A stretch of DNA of 17,514 bases from Pseudomonadota bacterium (GTDB lineage: Bacteria > Pseudomonadota > Gammaproteobacteria > Acidithiobacillales > Acidithiobacillaceae): contig JAKAVW010000026.1 in assembly GCA_021827445.1 (NCBI GenBank), positions 1-17,514 on the forward strand, in the 5' to 3' direction. The notes under the pieces are model-generated. The model saw only the letters and a list, made by a program, of their open reading frames with translations, did not search any database and was not told where the DNA came from. Positions 7,909 to 13,809 of this stretch are shown one piece after another. Positions within the stretch are counted from its first letter, which is position 1. Each line of letters starts with the position of its first letter. A program made the translations under genes and the position numbers.

Positions 7909-7984
7909 AACACGCCTCCATCCGTTTAAAGACCAGATAAAAAAACTCATAAAAACGCGCTGAATTCTACTCCCAAACCCAGAT
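7909..7984 (-). promoter_or_regulatory. Late leader with possible promoter and repeated A/T-rich motif
   Basis: This short non-coding stretch lies between the early terminator and the first late gene, so the late promoter should be here or overlap the terminator. On the minus strand TAGAAT (7964-7969) matches the -10 consensus at five of six positions, but no good -35 sits 17 bases upstream. The motif CCAGATAAAAAAA occurs twice on the plus strand, at 7933-7945 and 7979-7991; the second copy overlaps the terminator T-run. The repeat could bind a phage activator. Promoter placement is tentative. Confidence 0.35.
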
Positions 7985-8015
7985 AAAAAAAAAGCCCATA
8001 GACTCATCTATGGGC
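7985..8015 (-). terminator. Rho-independent terminator of the early/replication unit
   Basis: On the minus strand a perfect nine-base stem (GCCCATAGA / TCTATGGGC) with a four-base loop is followed directly by nine T residues. It lies just after the last early gene (stop at 8037) and before the late leader. This is a textbook intrinsic terminator and marks the boundary between the two transcription units. Confidence 0.92.
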
Positions 8016-8036
8016 CTGGGCACGCTCGATGGATAT

Positions 8037-8348
8037 CTATCTGGATGATTCCGACCGTCCAGATACCACACCGATCCCCATTATCTTACTATGTTCACCA
8101 CAGACCCATTCCTCAGATACCGGAGCATGCACACCCTGCATTTGAGCCGTTCCCGCCACTCTACCCGGCATCAGCATCGGCATAGGCGGATATCTCCTGC
8201 ATTGGGAAGCAACCGTCCTTCCATCTCTCCTATCCACAGCCTTGAAGAAAAAAAGGCAGTTTTTGCAGCATGCACCATCCCATTGCTTGGGGCCCTTAAA
8301 CTCGATGATCTCATCCATCGCGTCTTTTTTGACAAGATGAATATTCAT
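8037..8348 (-). CDS. Small Cys-rich, probably metal-binding protein
   Basis: This is a 103-residue protein whose ATG at 8348 overlaps the preceding stop as ATGA. A second in-frame ATG at 8318 has no ribosome site. Cysteines are arranged as CCKNCLFFF (27, 28, 31), SQCRRYPP (about 50) and EEWVCGEHS near residue 83. The sequence C-x2-C...CRR.PP...W-C-G-E resembles short zinc- or iron-binding proteins found in many phages and prophages. The function is unknown, and metal binding is inferred from spacing. It is the last gene before the early terminator. Confidence 0.7.
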   Translation of the reverse strand: MNIHLVKKDAMDEIIEFKGPKQWDGACCKNCLFFFKAVDRRDGRTVASQCRRYPPMPMLMPGRVAGTAQMQGVHAPVSEEWVCGEHSKIMGIGVVSGRSESSR

Positions 8349-8764
8349 ATCTTCTTTCCCGATCCATCACCCACGCCACCAACCAACTCCATTCCATGTC
8401 GTTTTCCCATAAAATCCTGGGAATATTTCTTCAAGAAACCCTGTGCCACAGGCAAATATGCCTCAATCACCTTATCCAATTCTGTCGGCTCCAATTTTGT
8501 TATTTTCAGTCCATCTATCATGACAAACTTGTGCATTCGCCCATCCGTCAGGTATTGAATCAACTCCTTCCTCAATTCCACAGCCAGGTTTTCCTTTCCT
8601 TTCAAATCCGCATCACTTACCCGAATAATTCCATCCACCGAGTTCAGGCGGATATCGAATTCGATCGTGTTCTGGGAAACATCTGTACACAGCATCGGCA
8701 TAGTGATGGCCGCTATATTCGATACGTTAATGACGATGCTGCTAGTTGCATTGATCCTAATCAT
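8345..8764 (-). CDS. Hypothetical protein downstream of rep
   Basis: This is a 139-residue protein starting at ATG 8764 with AGGAGA seven bases upstream, a strong ribosome site. The N-terminal 60 residues alternate hydrophobic and polar residues and look beta-rich (NATSSIVINVSNIAAITMP...). The C-terminal half is helical, with a Gly-rich tail. There is no membrane segment, Cys cluster or recognised motif. It follows rep after a 37-base gap holding a palindrome and may be regulated separately by it. I do not recognise a family. Confidence 0.68.
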   Translation of the reverse strand: MIRINATSSIVINVSNIAAITMPMLCTDVSQNTIEFDIRLNSVDGIIRVSDADLKGKENLAVELRKELIQYLTDGRMHKFVMIDGLKITKLEPTELDKVIEAYLPVAQGFLKKYSQDFMGKRHGMELVGGVGDGSGKKI

Positions 8765-8779
8765 AAATTTCTCCTATAC

Positions 8780-8798
8780 CCATAGCGGTCCGCTATGG
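8780..8798. repeat. 19-bp near-perfect palindrome downstream of rep
   Basis: CCATAGCGG and CCGCTATGG flank a single central T, giving perfect nine-base arms. It lies in the gap between the rep stop (8802) and the ribosome site of the next gene. There is no T-run, so it is not an intrinsic terminator. The tight symmetry suits a dimeric DNA-binding protein (operator) or a Rep binding site; it could also extrude as a cruciform. Confidence 0.6.
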
Positions 8799-8801
8799 AC
8801 G

Positions 8802-10154
8802 TTACGTTTCCACAATTTTCAAGCCATTTTGTCCTAAGGTGGCGCTGATCCGTTGGACTTTTCCCATGAGCGCCTCATGGGCATCCTCGGGAGGAGGTTT
8901 TTCCTCTGCCTTCTCCCTCTCCGGGGTCGAGTTATGCCCCAGTATCAAGTCAATAAGAGGCGCAGCAACCCTATACCTACCATCCCGCATCCATTGAATC
9001 CGTCCCAGCCATGTCACGTCCTCCAGGCCGGCGCCTTTATCCTGCGTTTCGGCATCCGGTTTATCCAGAGCGAACAGCACACGCCTCCCGTAGGTGCGCG
9101 TGCGGCGGAATCGCTGCTGGGCCTCCCACCACTCAATGAACGATCCTCCTGGCCACTGCGTCAATGGAGGAGCTTTATGGCGTCCCTGGGAGTCGAGGTA
9201 GATATTCCCCTGCCAGTGGCCGCCGGCACCCGATCCAGACTTTTCCGATACAGTTTGGATCGTGTATTTGATGAGTTCGAGCATCGCCTGTTCCAGCACC
9301 AGCTCGCGCGTAATGGGAGGCATGGGGTTGCCAGACTGCTGTGATTTCCAGAGCATGCGGGATTCCGTAGTGCGACGCATGGCCTGCTCGTCCTGTATAT
9401 CCACGTTCCAGTGCCAAAATTTCCGCAACTTTTCATAGTTCAGATATTTGTCGCAAACCATAATCACGTTCAGGTGCACATTCCATGTCAAATCATAGGC
9501 CAGCGGTGCCTCCAGCACGGATATCGCGCCACGGATCGGGAATAACGGCCCTCCACCCAGTTTTTTCGGTCGTTTCTTTTTCAAGATGGATTTGAATCGT
9601 TTATAGATCAGTTTCTGCCCGCGCTTCAGTTCCCCAGGCTGGAAATTCGGCATGGTGAACACCGCATAATACAGTCGCATTCCGTGTCCGATGTGTTCAC
9701 ACAGTTTTGGCAGGTAGCGCTTGGCCAGGCGCTGGGTTTCCTCGCGAGCCTCGTGCGGGCAGAGCACACCCACATCGCATTTCGCATCCCATGCGACTAC
9801 GTGGTGTCCGTCCTGCCTGCATCCGTATACCCCGGATTCCCGGCACGCGCGCATGGCGTCCGGAAGAAGATACAGTTTTGCATCCTGCGGCGAGAGCGGC
9901 AGCACTTGAGACTCGATGTATTTCGCCACTTCGATCTCCGCCAGCCTGCGATTCTTGAATCGTCCCAACTTGGCATCAACCTCATCGCGCACACGTGTCC
10001 ATTGCTCGGACTGCTCCGGAGTCGCACGTCTGGTCTGCTCCGTCTCGATATGCCGATCCATCTGGTCCATCGATGCGCGCACATGCGGTGGCGCGGTATC
10101 GCTGTTGGAAAACCGCTCATGCCAAACACGTGATATGGCTCGATGATCAAACAT
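8802..10154 (-). CDS. rep: Rolling-circle-type replication initiator (HUH-like Rep)
   Basis: This is a 450-residue protein starting at ATG 10154 (a weak GAGTG seven bases upstream). Four cysteines (104, 112, 126, 132) precede the core and may form a zinc site, as in several bacterial Rep families. Motif 1 resembles LYYAVFTMPN (161-170). Motif 2 is TWNVHLNVIMV (223-233), where the usual His-x-His reads His227-Leu-Asn229. Motif 3 is ELIKYTIQTVSEK (293-305) with Tyr297 as the candidate nicking nucleophile. A basic stretch (KKKRPKK) lies before motif 2. Such proteins nick one strand at the origin and stay bound to the 5' end. No helicase domain is visible, so a host helicase is presumably recruited. 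The Asn in motif 2 is unusual. Assignment rests on motif order, not a search. Confidence 0.8.
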   Translation of the reverse strand: MFDHRAISRVWHERFSNSDTAPPHVRASMDQMDRHIETEQTRRATPEQSEQWTRVRDEVDAKLGRFKNRRLAEIEVAKYIESQVLPLSPQDAKLYLLPDAMRACRESGVYGCRQDGHHVVAWDAKCDVGVLCPHEAREETQRLAKRYLPKLCEHIGHGMRLYYAVFTMPNFQPGELKRGQKLIYKRFKSILKKKRPKKLGGGPLFPIRGAISVLEAPLAYDLTWNVHLNVIMVCDKYLNYEKLRKFWHWNVDIQDEQAMRRTTESRMLWKSQQSGNPMPPITRELVLEQAMLELIKYTIQTVSEKSGSGAGGHWQGNIYLDSQGRHKAPPLTQWPGGSFIEWWEAQQRFRRTRTYGRRVLFALDKPDAETQDKGAGLEDVTWLGRIQWMRDGRYRVAAPLIDLILGHNSTPEREKAEEKPPPEDAHEALMGKVQRISATLGQNGLKIVET

Positions 10155-10171
10155 ATATATACACTCGTAAC

Positions 10172-10477
10172 CTACTCAGAAATATCGTTTTTCTTCTTCT
10201 GTTCATCCCTCAAAATTCTCCATGCTCTATATTGTCGGCGAACATCCTCTCGTGCCAATGTCATGGACTGGTAGTCATTAGGTGGAGATGCCCACCAGAC
10301 CGGGACCGCGAAATCCCACCGGCGTTCTTCTGGAATGTCCGCCAGATCGCGCAGCTGGAATCGCACCTTCCATCCCGATGGTTGGCGTGAATAATGAATC
10401 ACGAATACCGAGAATATCTCGGTATAGTCCACCAGCGCAGGCTTGCGCAGCAGTGGTCTGAGTTTAATCGATGGCAT
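10172..10477 (-). CDS. Hypothetical protein upstream of rep
   Basis: This is a 101-residue protein starting at ATG 10477, with AAGGAG seven bases upstream, one of the best ribosome sites in the early unit. It is basic, with a central Trp-rich stretch (PVWWASPPNDY) and a charged helical C-terminus (LAREDVRRQYRAWRILRDEQKKK). There is no membrane segment and no recognised motif. Its place 17 bases before rep suggests a replication accessory protein, which is a guess from context. Confidence 0.7.
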   Translation of the reverse strand: MPSIKLRPLLRKPALVDYTEIFSVFVIHYSRQPSGWKVRFQLRDLADIPEERRWDFAVPVWWASPPNDYQSMTLAREDVRRQYRAWRILRDEQKKKNDISE

Positions 10478-10488
10478 GGGTTGTCTCC

Positions 10489-11025
10489 TTATTGCGCTGG
10501 TCTCAGAAAGTCTCCAGTCAGCACCGCGAACATATCGAATCTCTCTTTCTCGAACCTCGCATTTTCCAGCATCAGGTTCACATGAAATTCATTGTTTTGG
10601 TATAAAATTACCTCAGGCAAATTACCACTGATACAGAACAATCCTCGTGCATACGGATTCAAACGCAATGCACTGCGGTAATAGATTCGATTGTGAATGT
10701 TGAAAGAGCAATGCGCTCCCATTTCCAGGAGACTCGACAGACTTGGTTTTACATCCATGTTCAAATCAAACCTCAGAATTTCCGGTCTGAAATAGCATCC
10801 CGGAGCGATGCGATTCCTGAAGTTCAGATTAGTGTCGTAATAGGATGCCAGTCTCTCATAATCATCCCCTACCCCGATCCTTTCTCCAACTCCGTAATCA
10901 TAAAAATACCACACGCCATTGAATCCATATATGGATTTCCTGCTGTAGATAGAGGTCCTGATGCTCTCCATCTGTACTGATGGCGCAGCGATAAACTGCC
11001 TCTGCAAATCCGACTTAGTCAACAT
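10489..11025 (-). CDS. Capsid-like paralogue encoded in the early unit
   Basis: This is a 178-residue protein. I take ATG 11025 because GGGGAG lies seven bases upstream; the frame is open to 11142 but earlier starts lack a well-placed ribosome site. The landmarks of the main capsid candidate (1516-2175) recur in order: DTN (64-66) then a Pro-Gly turn and CYFRPEILRFDL; LEMGAHCSFNIHNRIYY (100-116); LNPYARGLF; QNNEFHVNLML (143-153); and a closing AVLTGDFLRPAQ like the other's RLNGYIVRNVQ. The two therefore look like diverged members of one family. A minor capsid or vertex role is possible, but being beside rep rather than with the late genes is odd. Homology is judged by eye. Confidence 0.62.
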   Translation of the reverse strand: MLTKSDLQRQFIAAPSVQMESIRTSIYSRKSIYGFNGVWYFYDYGVGERIGVGDDYERLASYYDTNLNFRNRIAPGCYFRPEILRFDLNMDVKPSLSSLLEMGAHCSFNIHNRIYYRSALRLNPYARGLFCISGNLPEVILYQNNEFHVNLMLENARFEKERFDMFAVLTGDFLRPAQ

Positions 11026-11298
11026 GATCATGCTCCCCGAGGATGCAAGCGGATATTCCGTCGTTTGAGCGCCAGCCGCCTGGCTGCAGGCACTCCGGAT
11101 GAATTTCTGCGAGAATAATCCTGGAAAGGATACGACATGCATCGGGCATAATTCCCTTTAACCATCTTTGGTAAGAATATTTCCGGCACGGTGGGCCGTG
11201 TGGAATGGGACCGTATAATCCTGTAAGTGCTTTGTTGAGTTCGTCTACCGAACATCCAGGTGATAAATCTAAAGAACCAGTTTGGATGGTACCTCATA
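11015..11298 (-). other. Ambiguous small coding region after the adenine methyltransferase
   Basis: Between the methyltransferase stop (11294-11296) and the next gene, open frames compete. One continues in the methyltransferase frame past its TGA to a TAA at 11015-11017. It reads protein-like (DELNKALTGLYGPIP, CRKYSYQRWL, ILAEIHPECLQPGGW) but has no standard start until ATG 11149 (44 residues, AAAGGG upstream). Another starts at ATG 11298, overlapping the stop as ATGA, and ends at 11028, giving an 89-residue Arg-rich product. The first looks more natural in composition; the second has the better start geometry. A start-less remnant, a sequencing frameshift or a very short gene are all possible. 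Confidence 0.35.
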
Positions 11299-11958
11299 GC
11301 TGCATTTGCTCCTGTACGTTCACGGATTCGATCCGTCTTATGGCAATATCTAAATACCTTTGCTCGCGTTCGATTCCGATAAACCTGACTCCATTTCTTT
11401 TGCAAACCACCCCCATGGTTCCCGAACCCATAAACGGGTCCAGTACACTCCGAGGAGTTCCTACCACTCGCCAACACCACTCCATCAGTGCCAGAGGTTT
11501 CTGCGTTGGATGACATTTATAGTCTTGCAATGCTTCACCTCTCGAATAATGAAATATCCTGGCGGCCTTATGCTGATTCGTCCATGCCAGTTCGCAGGAC
11601 GCCATTGAAAAATCCCCAGCCATCTTATCCCACACCAGAAAGCGCATTCTGGGTGGCAGATAATCCGAAAAATAATTGCCTCCCCAAATCACCGCCACTC
11701 CGTTTGTTTTCAGACGCGATAGCATCAAATCGAATATTTTTTTTCAGGGCGAGCATCATCCCATCCAGATACTTGTCCGTGGGACACCCTGCCATTCGCA
11801 TCAGACACAGCACGTTCGGAAGCGATATCATATCCGATCCCATACGGCGGATCGGTAATGATTGCGTCCACCGGATCAATATCCGGTAGAACATTGGAAC
11901 AATCATCCAGATACAGGCGAATCAATCCACCGTTATCCATCCAGATAGGCATTCTCAT
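11294..11958 (-). CDS. Beta-class DNA adenine methyltransferase, split by a frameshift
   Basis: The start is ATG 11958 (GGGGGAG six bases upstream, ATGA overlap with the previous stop). The reading frame breaks at an A8 run (11737-11744): the unshifted product would stop after about 77 residues, while one extra A or a -1 slip restores a 221-residue enzyme. The restored protein has motif IV ITDPPYGIGYD (residues 34-44), GVAVIWGGNYFSDYLP, the HPTQKP motif (150-155) and motif I LDPFMGSGT (173-181). DPPY before the FxGxG motif is the beta-class order, and DPPY indicates N6-adenine (less often N4-cytosine) methylation using AdoMet. No partner endonuclease is seen, so protection from host restriction is the likely role. 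The break may be a sequencing error or real frameshifting. Confidence 0.8.
11737..11744 (-). other. A8 slippery run at the methyltransferase frameshift
   Basis: On the minus strand the zero frame reads GAA AAA AAA TAT. This contains the canonical -1 slippery heptamer A-AAA-AAA in the right phase, and a -1 slip joins exactly the two halves of the methyltransferase. About ten bases downstream a small hairpin (GATGC-TATC-GCGTC, 11713-11726, one G-T pair) could form; it is weak. RNA-polymerase slippage or a homopolymer sequencing error would give the same picture. Confidence 0.5.
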
Positions 11959-12548
11959 AGCAGACTCCCCCACTGGTCGGCCATTGCGTTGGCAATTCCA
12001 AGAAACGTCCTTGACCGATCTTTCGGTTTTCGGCTTCCCCCCCACCACAATGGCATTCGTTCTTTTTTTTGAAGATTGGAAGTTATCTGCCGTACATCAT
12101 CAGTCGGCATGAGAGGTGGAAGGTTTTTTAGCCATAGACAGGTTCTTTTCGTCTGAGTATGGCCGAAATCGCATGGGTGGATAGCCTGCTGATAGGGTGG
12201 CAATTTAGCGTATCCGTGCGGAGTGGGATTTTCCACGGCGATGAGTGGTATGCGACAGTGGAGCAGCTCAAGAAAGAAAGCGCGTGCGAGTGCGCACAAC
12301 TCAAACCGTTCAGGCCTGGAATGTAACCAGCGCACTCCCGAGTTTGCCAGAAAGGTGCATGGCGGATGCGCAATCATCATGTCCCATCCGTCACCCAATA
12401 TGGCCTCGACTGGCCCGATGATATGTGGTCCTGGTCTTTCAGTGGGCAGTAAATCGCAAGACACTGCGTCATGGCCGCGGGCGATAAACGCATCGCGTAC
12501 AATTCCGGAAAATTCACATGCTATAAGCACCTTAATTCGGGTTTTCAT
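11955..12548 (-). CDS. C5-cytosine DNA methyltransferase-like protein
   Basis: This is a 197-residue protein starting at ATG 12548, with GAG(TG) about eight bases upstream; an in-frame GTG at 12557 overlapping the previous stop is an alternative. It opens with an AdoMet-binding motif I (VLIACEFSGIVRDAF), followed by a short acidic motif (AVSCDLLP). It has MIAHPPCTFLANSGVRWL with the candidate catalytic Cys64, and LIAVENP (motif VI, 102-108). These fit the m5C methyltransferase fold, but the protein is much shorter than classical Dcm enzymes and lacks an obvious target-recognition domain. Short proteins of this type are frequent in phages. The C-terminus (SRTFLGIANAMADQWG) also fits that group. 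Overlap with the next gene (ATGA) pairs it with the adenine methyltransferase. Confidence 0.8.
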   Translation of the reverse strand: MKTRIKVLIACEFSGIVRDAFIARGHDAVSCDLLPTERPGPHIIGPVEAILGDGWDMMIAHPPCTFLANSGVRWLHSRPERFELCALARAFFLELLHCRIPLIAVENPTPHGYAKLPPYQQAIHPCDFGHTQTKRTCLWLKNLPPLMPTDDVRQITSNLQKKERMPLWWGGSRKPKDRSRTFLGIANAMADQWGSLL

Positions 12549-12553
12549 ACGTT

Positions 12554-12961
12554 TCACTCGCTGATTTTTTCCAATGCGCGCTCCGTGTCCTCGGATGATA
12601 AATCCGCACCATTGGGTGAGTAGAGCGCACGGGCGACGGCCTCGTCGGAGAGGTCAGCACCATGGGACGAGTAGAGCGCACAGGCGGTTTCCGCGGCGTC
12701 GATTCTCGCGCCGTAGTATAGTGCACGGGCGGTCTTCTCGGCGGTGAGGTTCGCGCCGTCGCTCTCGTAGAGCGCGTGGGCAATCACCTCAGCGGTGAGG
12801 TTCGCGCCGTCGCTCTCGTAGAGCGCGTGGGCAATCACCTCGACCGGTAAATTCGCCCCATCGAGCGATTGGAGAACGCGCACAATGGCCTCGGGAGATT
12901 CGCCATCCGCCTGCATCCTATGTGCAATCTGCTTCAATGTTTGCTTTCTCTGCGTGTTCAT
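12554..12961 (-). CDS. 17-residue tandem-repeat protein
   Basis: This is a 135-residue protein. I take ATG 12961, nine bases after AGGAG; the in-frame ATG at 12970 touches the AGGAG and is too close. After a 25-residue helical N-terminus come about seven repeats of the form ALYxSxGAxLxxExxAx, each about 17 residues. Two neighbouring units are identical in DNA. Alternating small, hydrophobic and charged positions suggest a helical solenoid for protein binding. The first gene of the methyltransferase block is the next one downstream (GTGA or four-base overlap). The partner is unknown; anti-restriction or regulatory roles are only suggestions. Confidence 0.75.
   Translation of the reverse strand: MNTQRKQTLKQIAHRMQADGESPEAIVRVLQSLDGANLPVEVIAHALYESDGANLTAEVIAHALYESDGANLTAEKTARALYYGARIDAAETACALYSSHGADLSDEAVARALYSPNGADLSSEDTERALEKISE
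12741..12841. repeat. Perfect 50-bp tandem repeat (51-bp period)
   Basis: Bases 12741-12790 and 12792-12841 are identical. They encode two consecutive copies of the 17-residue unit. The neighbouring units are diverged at DNA level, so this duplication is recent or maintained by recombination. Copy number could vary between isolates. Confidence 0.9.
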
Positions 12962-12977
12962 GTTTGCCATCTCCTAT
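12958..12977 (-). repeat. Duplicated ribosome-site module (second copy 13455-13474)
   Basis: The 20-base element ATAGGAGATGGCAAACATGA (minus strand) occurs identically before the repeat-protein gene here and before the 74-residue gene at 13455-13474. In both the AGGAG abuts a first ATG and sits nine bases from a second in-frame ATG, which I take as the start. Each could alternatively encode an extra Met-Ala-Asn. Confidence 0.7.
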
Positions 12978-12985
12978 ATATCTGT

Positions 12986-13189
12986 TTACTCGACTTCTTC
13001 CCCCTGCTCGAACGAAATGGATTCGATGATTTCGCCACAACCATTTTCGTCACTGGCTTCTGCAACAGCTTCGCAGCGCGTGCCGGTCACCATCGAAAGC
13101 TGCTGTGCGCGAATAATGGCGAGGGCCAGGGAAGCGAACGTCTCATGAGCTGTGCCATTGTGTGAAAGGGTGTAATAGGTCAGGTTCAT
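12986..13189 (-). CDS. Small acidic hypothetical protein (67 aa)
   Basis: The start is ATG 13189 with GGGAGAGGAAA directly upstream; the frame is open further upstream but only as an Arg/Pro-rich translation typical of non-coding reading. The product opens with MNLTYYTLSHNGTAH, has a short helix (ASLALAIIRAQQL) and ends in an acidic Glu-rich tail (SFEQGEEVE). Two cysteines lie near residues 38 and 50. No family is recognised. Small acidic early phage proteins often bind host proteins; that is only a suggestion here. Confidence 0.68.
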   Translation of the reverse strand: MNLTYYTLSHNGTAHETFASLALAIIRAQQLSMVTGTRCEAVAEASDENGCGEIIESISFEQGEEVE

Positions 13190-13208
13190 TTTCCTCTCCC
13201 ATCTGTTC

Positions 13209-13227
13209 TGCGGCGAAGCGCGCCGCA
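13209..13227. repeat. GC-rich hairpin between two small genes
   Basis: TGCGGCG and CGCCGCA form a perfect seven-base stem with a five-base loop, in the 44-base gap between the stop at 13234 and the start at 13189. No T-run follows on the minus strand, so it is not a complete intrinsic terminator. It could stabilise mRNA or modulate the next ribosome site. Confidence 0.5.
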
Positions 13228-13233
13228 CGCCAA

Positions 13234-13458
13234 TCAAACTGATCCTATCGCATAGGGATCGTGGTGGGCATCCTGGTCGGCCCGCGTGCCGGGCTCCTGC
13301 CCTGCAGACCGATCGATAATGCCCGCGCATCCGCATGTGCAGCCGCGCTTACGTGCGCGGCTAACAGCGCGCTCTGCAGCAGCCAGGCTCGCGTGCCGCG
13401 ATACAAATTGGCCGCCATGGAATGCTGTGCGATAGACTTCATATGGATATTTAGTCAT
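13234..13458 (-). CDS. Small hypothetical protein (74 aa)
   Basis: The start is ATG 13458, nine bases after AGGAG (an ATG at 13467 touching AGGAG is an alternative). The N-terminus reads MTKYPYEVYRTAFHGGQF, followed by an Ala/Arg-rich helix (ASLAAAERAVSRARKRG) and a CTCGC cysteine triplet. The tail is polar. Nothing identifies a function. It sits as second gene of the early unit and shares its ribosome-site module with the repeat-protein gene. Confidence 0.6.
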   Translation of the reverse strand: MTKYPYEVYRTAFHGGQFVSRHASLAAAERAVSRARKRGCTCGCAGIIDRSAGQEPGTRADQDAHHDPYAIGSV

Positions 13459-13470
13459 GTTTGCCATCTC

Positions 13471-13662
13471 CTATTGAATTTTGATCGATGTTTTTCCGCA
13501 ATACCGGCATACGCGCATCCGCCAAATTTGTTTTTTGTAGAGTTTTCTTTCTCTGATGTGATCCATCACATAGTCGATAAACTCACGATCAGATGCGGAA
13601 CGAAACGTATGCCTAATGCGTGCCAGGCACAGTATTCGCTGAATGGATGGAATAAATTGCAT
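13471..13662 (-). CDS. Small basic CxxC protein, first gene of the early unit
   Basis: This is a 63-residue protein starting at ATG 13662 with AGGAGG seven bases upstream, an excellent ribosome site. The frame remains open to 14097, but the longer form would cross the terminator and parS region, so I reject it. It is strongly basic and helical (RIRHTFRSASDREFIDYVMDHIRERKLYKKQIWR) and ends with CRYCGKTSIKIQ, half of a zinc-ribbon-like site. Small basic early proteins may bind DNA or RNA polymerase; the function is unknown. Confidence 0.68.
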   Translation of the reverse strand: MQFIPSIQRILCLARIRHTFRSASDREFIDYVMDHIRERKLYKKQIWRMRVCRYCGKTSIKIQ

Positions 13663-13698
13663 GGCAGCGCCTCCTGTATTTCCGGCCAACAATACCAC

Positions 13699-13729
13699 AA
13701 AAAACGGCTCCCAGCTTGCGCTGGGAGCC
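13699..13729 (-). terminator. Rho-independent terminator of the late/virion unit
   Basis: On the minus strand a perfect ten-base stem (GGCTCCCAGC / GCTGGGAGCC) with loop GCAA is followed by G and six T residues. It lies about 150 bases after the last late gene (stop at 13877) and 37 bases before the first early gene. It should stop the long late transcript. If an early promoter lies upstream of it, it would also act as an attenuator. Confidence 0.92.
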
Positions 13730-13752
13730 GCCGGAGCCAACTGCCACATTGG

Positions 13753-13771
13753 CGCAACCACAGGCGTTGCG
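13753..13771. repeat. Inverted repeat in the control region
   Basis: CGCAAC and GTTGCG form a perfect six-base stem around the seven-base loop CACAGGC. It is one of several secondary structures packed between the last late gene and the first early gene. It may be part of the replication origin or a leader structure. Confidence 0.5.
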
Positions 13772-13777
13772 GGGCTG

Positions 13778-13786
13778 ACTATACCA
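13778..13786 (-). promoter_or_regulatory. Possible early promoter (extended -10)
   Basis: On the minus strand TGGTATAGT fits an extended -10 (TGnTATAAT with one mismatch). The hexamer 17 bases upstream (CTCTCA) is a weak -35. A start near 13771 would give a leader containing the terminator at 13699-13729, so transcription of the early genes would need readthrough. The site overlaps the neighbouring hairpin. Tentative. Confidence 0.3.
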
Positions 13787-13800
13787 CTATTACTGGTGGT
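13783..13800. repeat. Small hairpin exposing TATTAC, possible nicking site
   Basis: ACCAC and GTGGT can pair, presenting the loop TATTACTG. The bases CACTATTAC fit the NANTATTAC pattern used as nicking site by eukaryotic CRESS viruses, and HUH nucleases often cut in hairpin loops. The stem is only five base pairs and the bacterial Rep here is from a different lineage, so this is a candidate, not a call. Confidence 0.3.
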
Positions 13801-13809
13801 TGAGAGGCA

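Noticed and set aside
11026..11142. Longer start for the capsid-like paralogue
   Set aside because: The frame is open, but ATG 11142 has its nearest purine-rich site about 13 bases away while ATG 11025 has GGGGAG at seven bases.
13783..13800. CRESS-virus-type origin asserted from CACTATTAC
   Set aside because: The stem is only five base pairs and the Rep is not of the CRESS type, so I keep it only as a low-confidence candidate.
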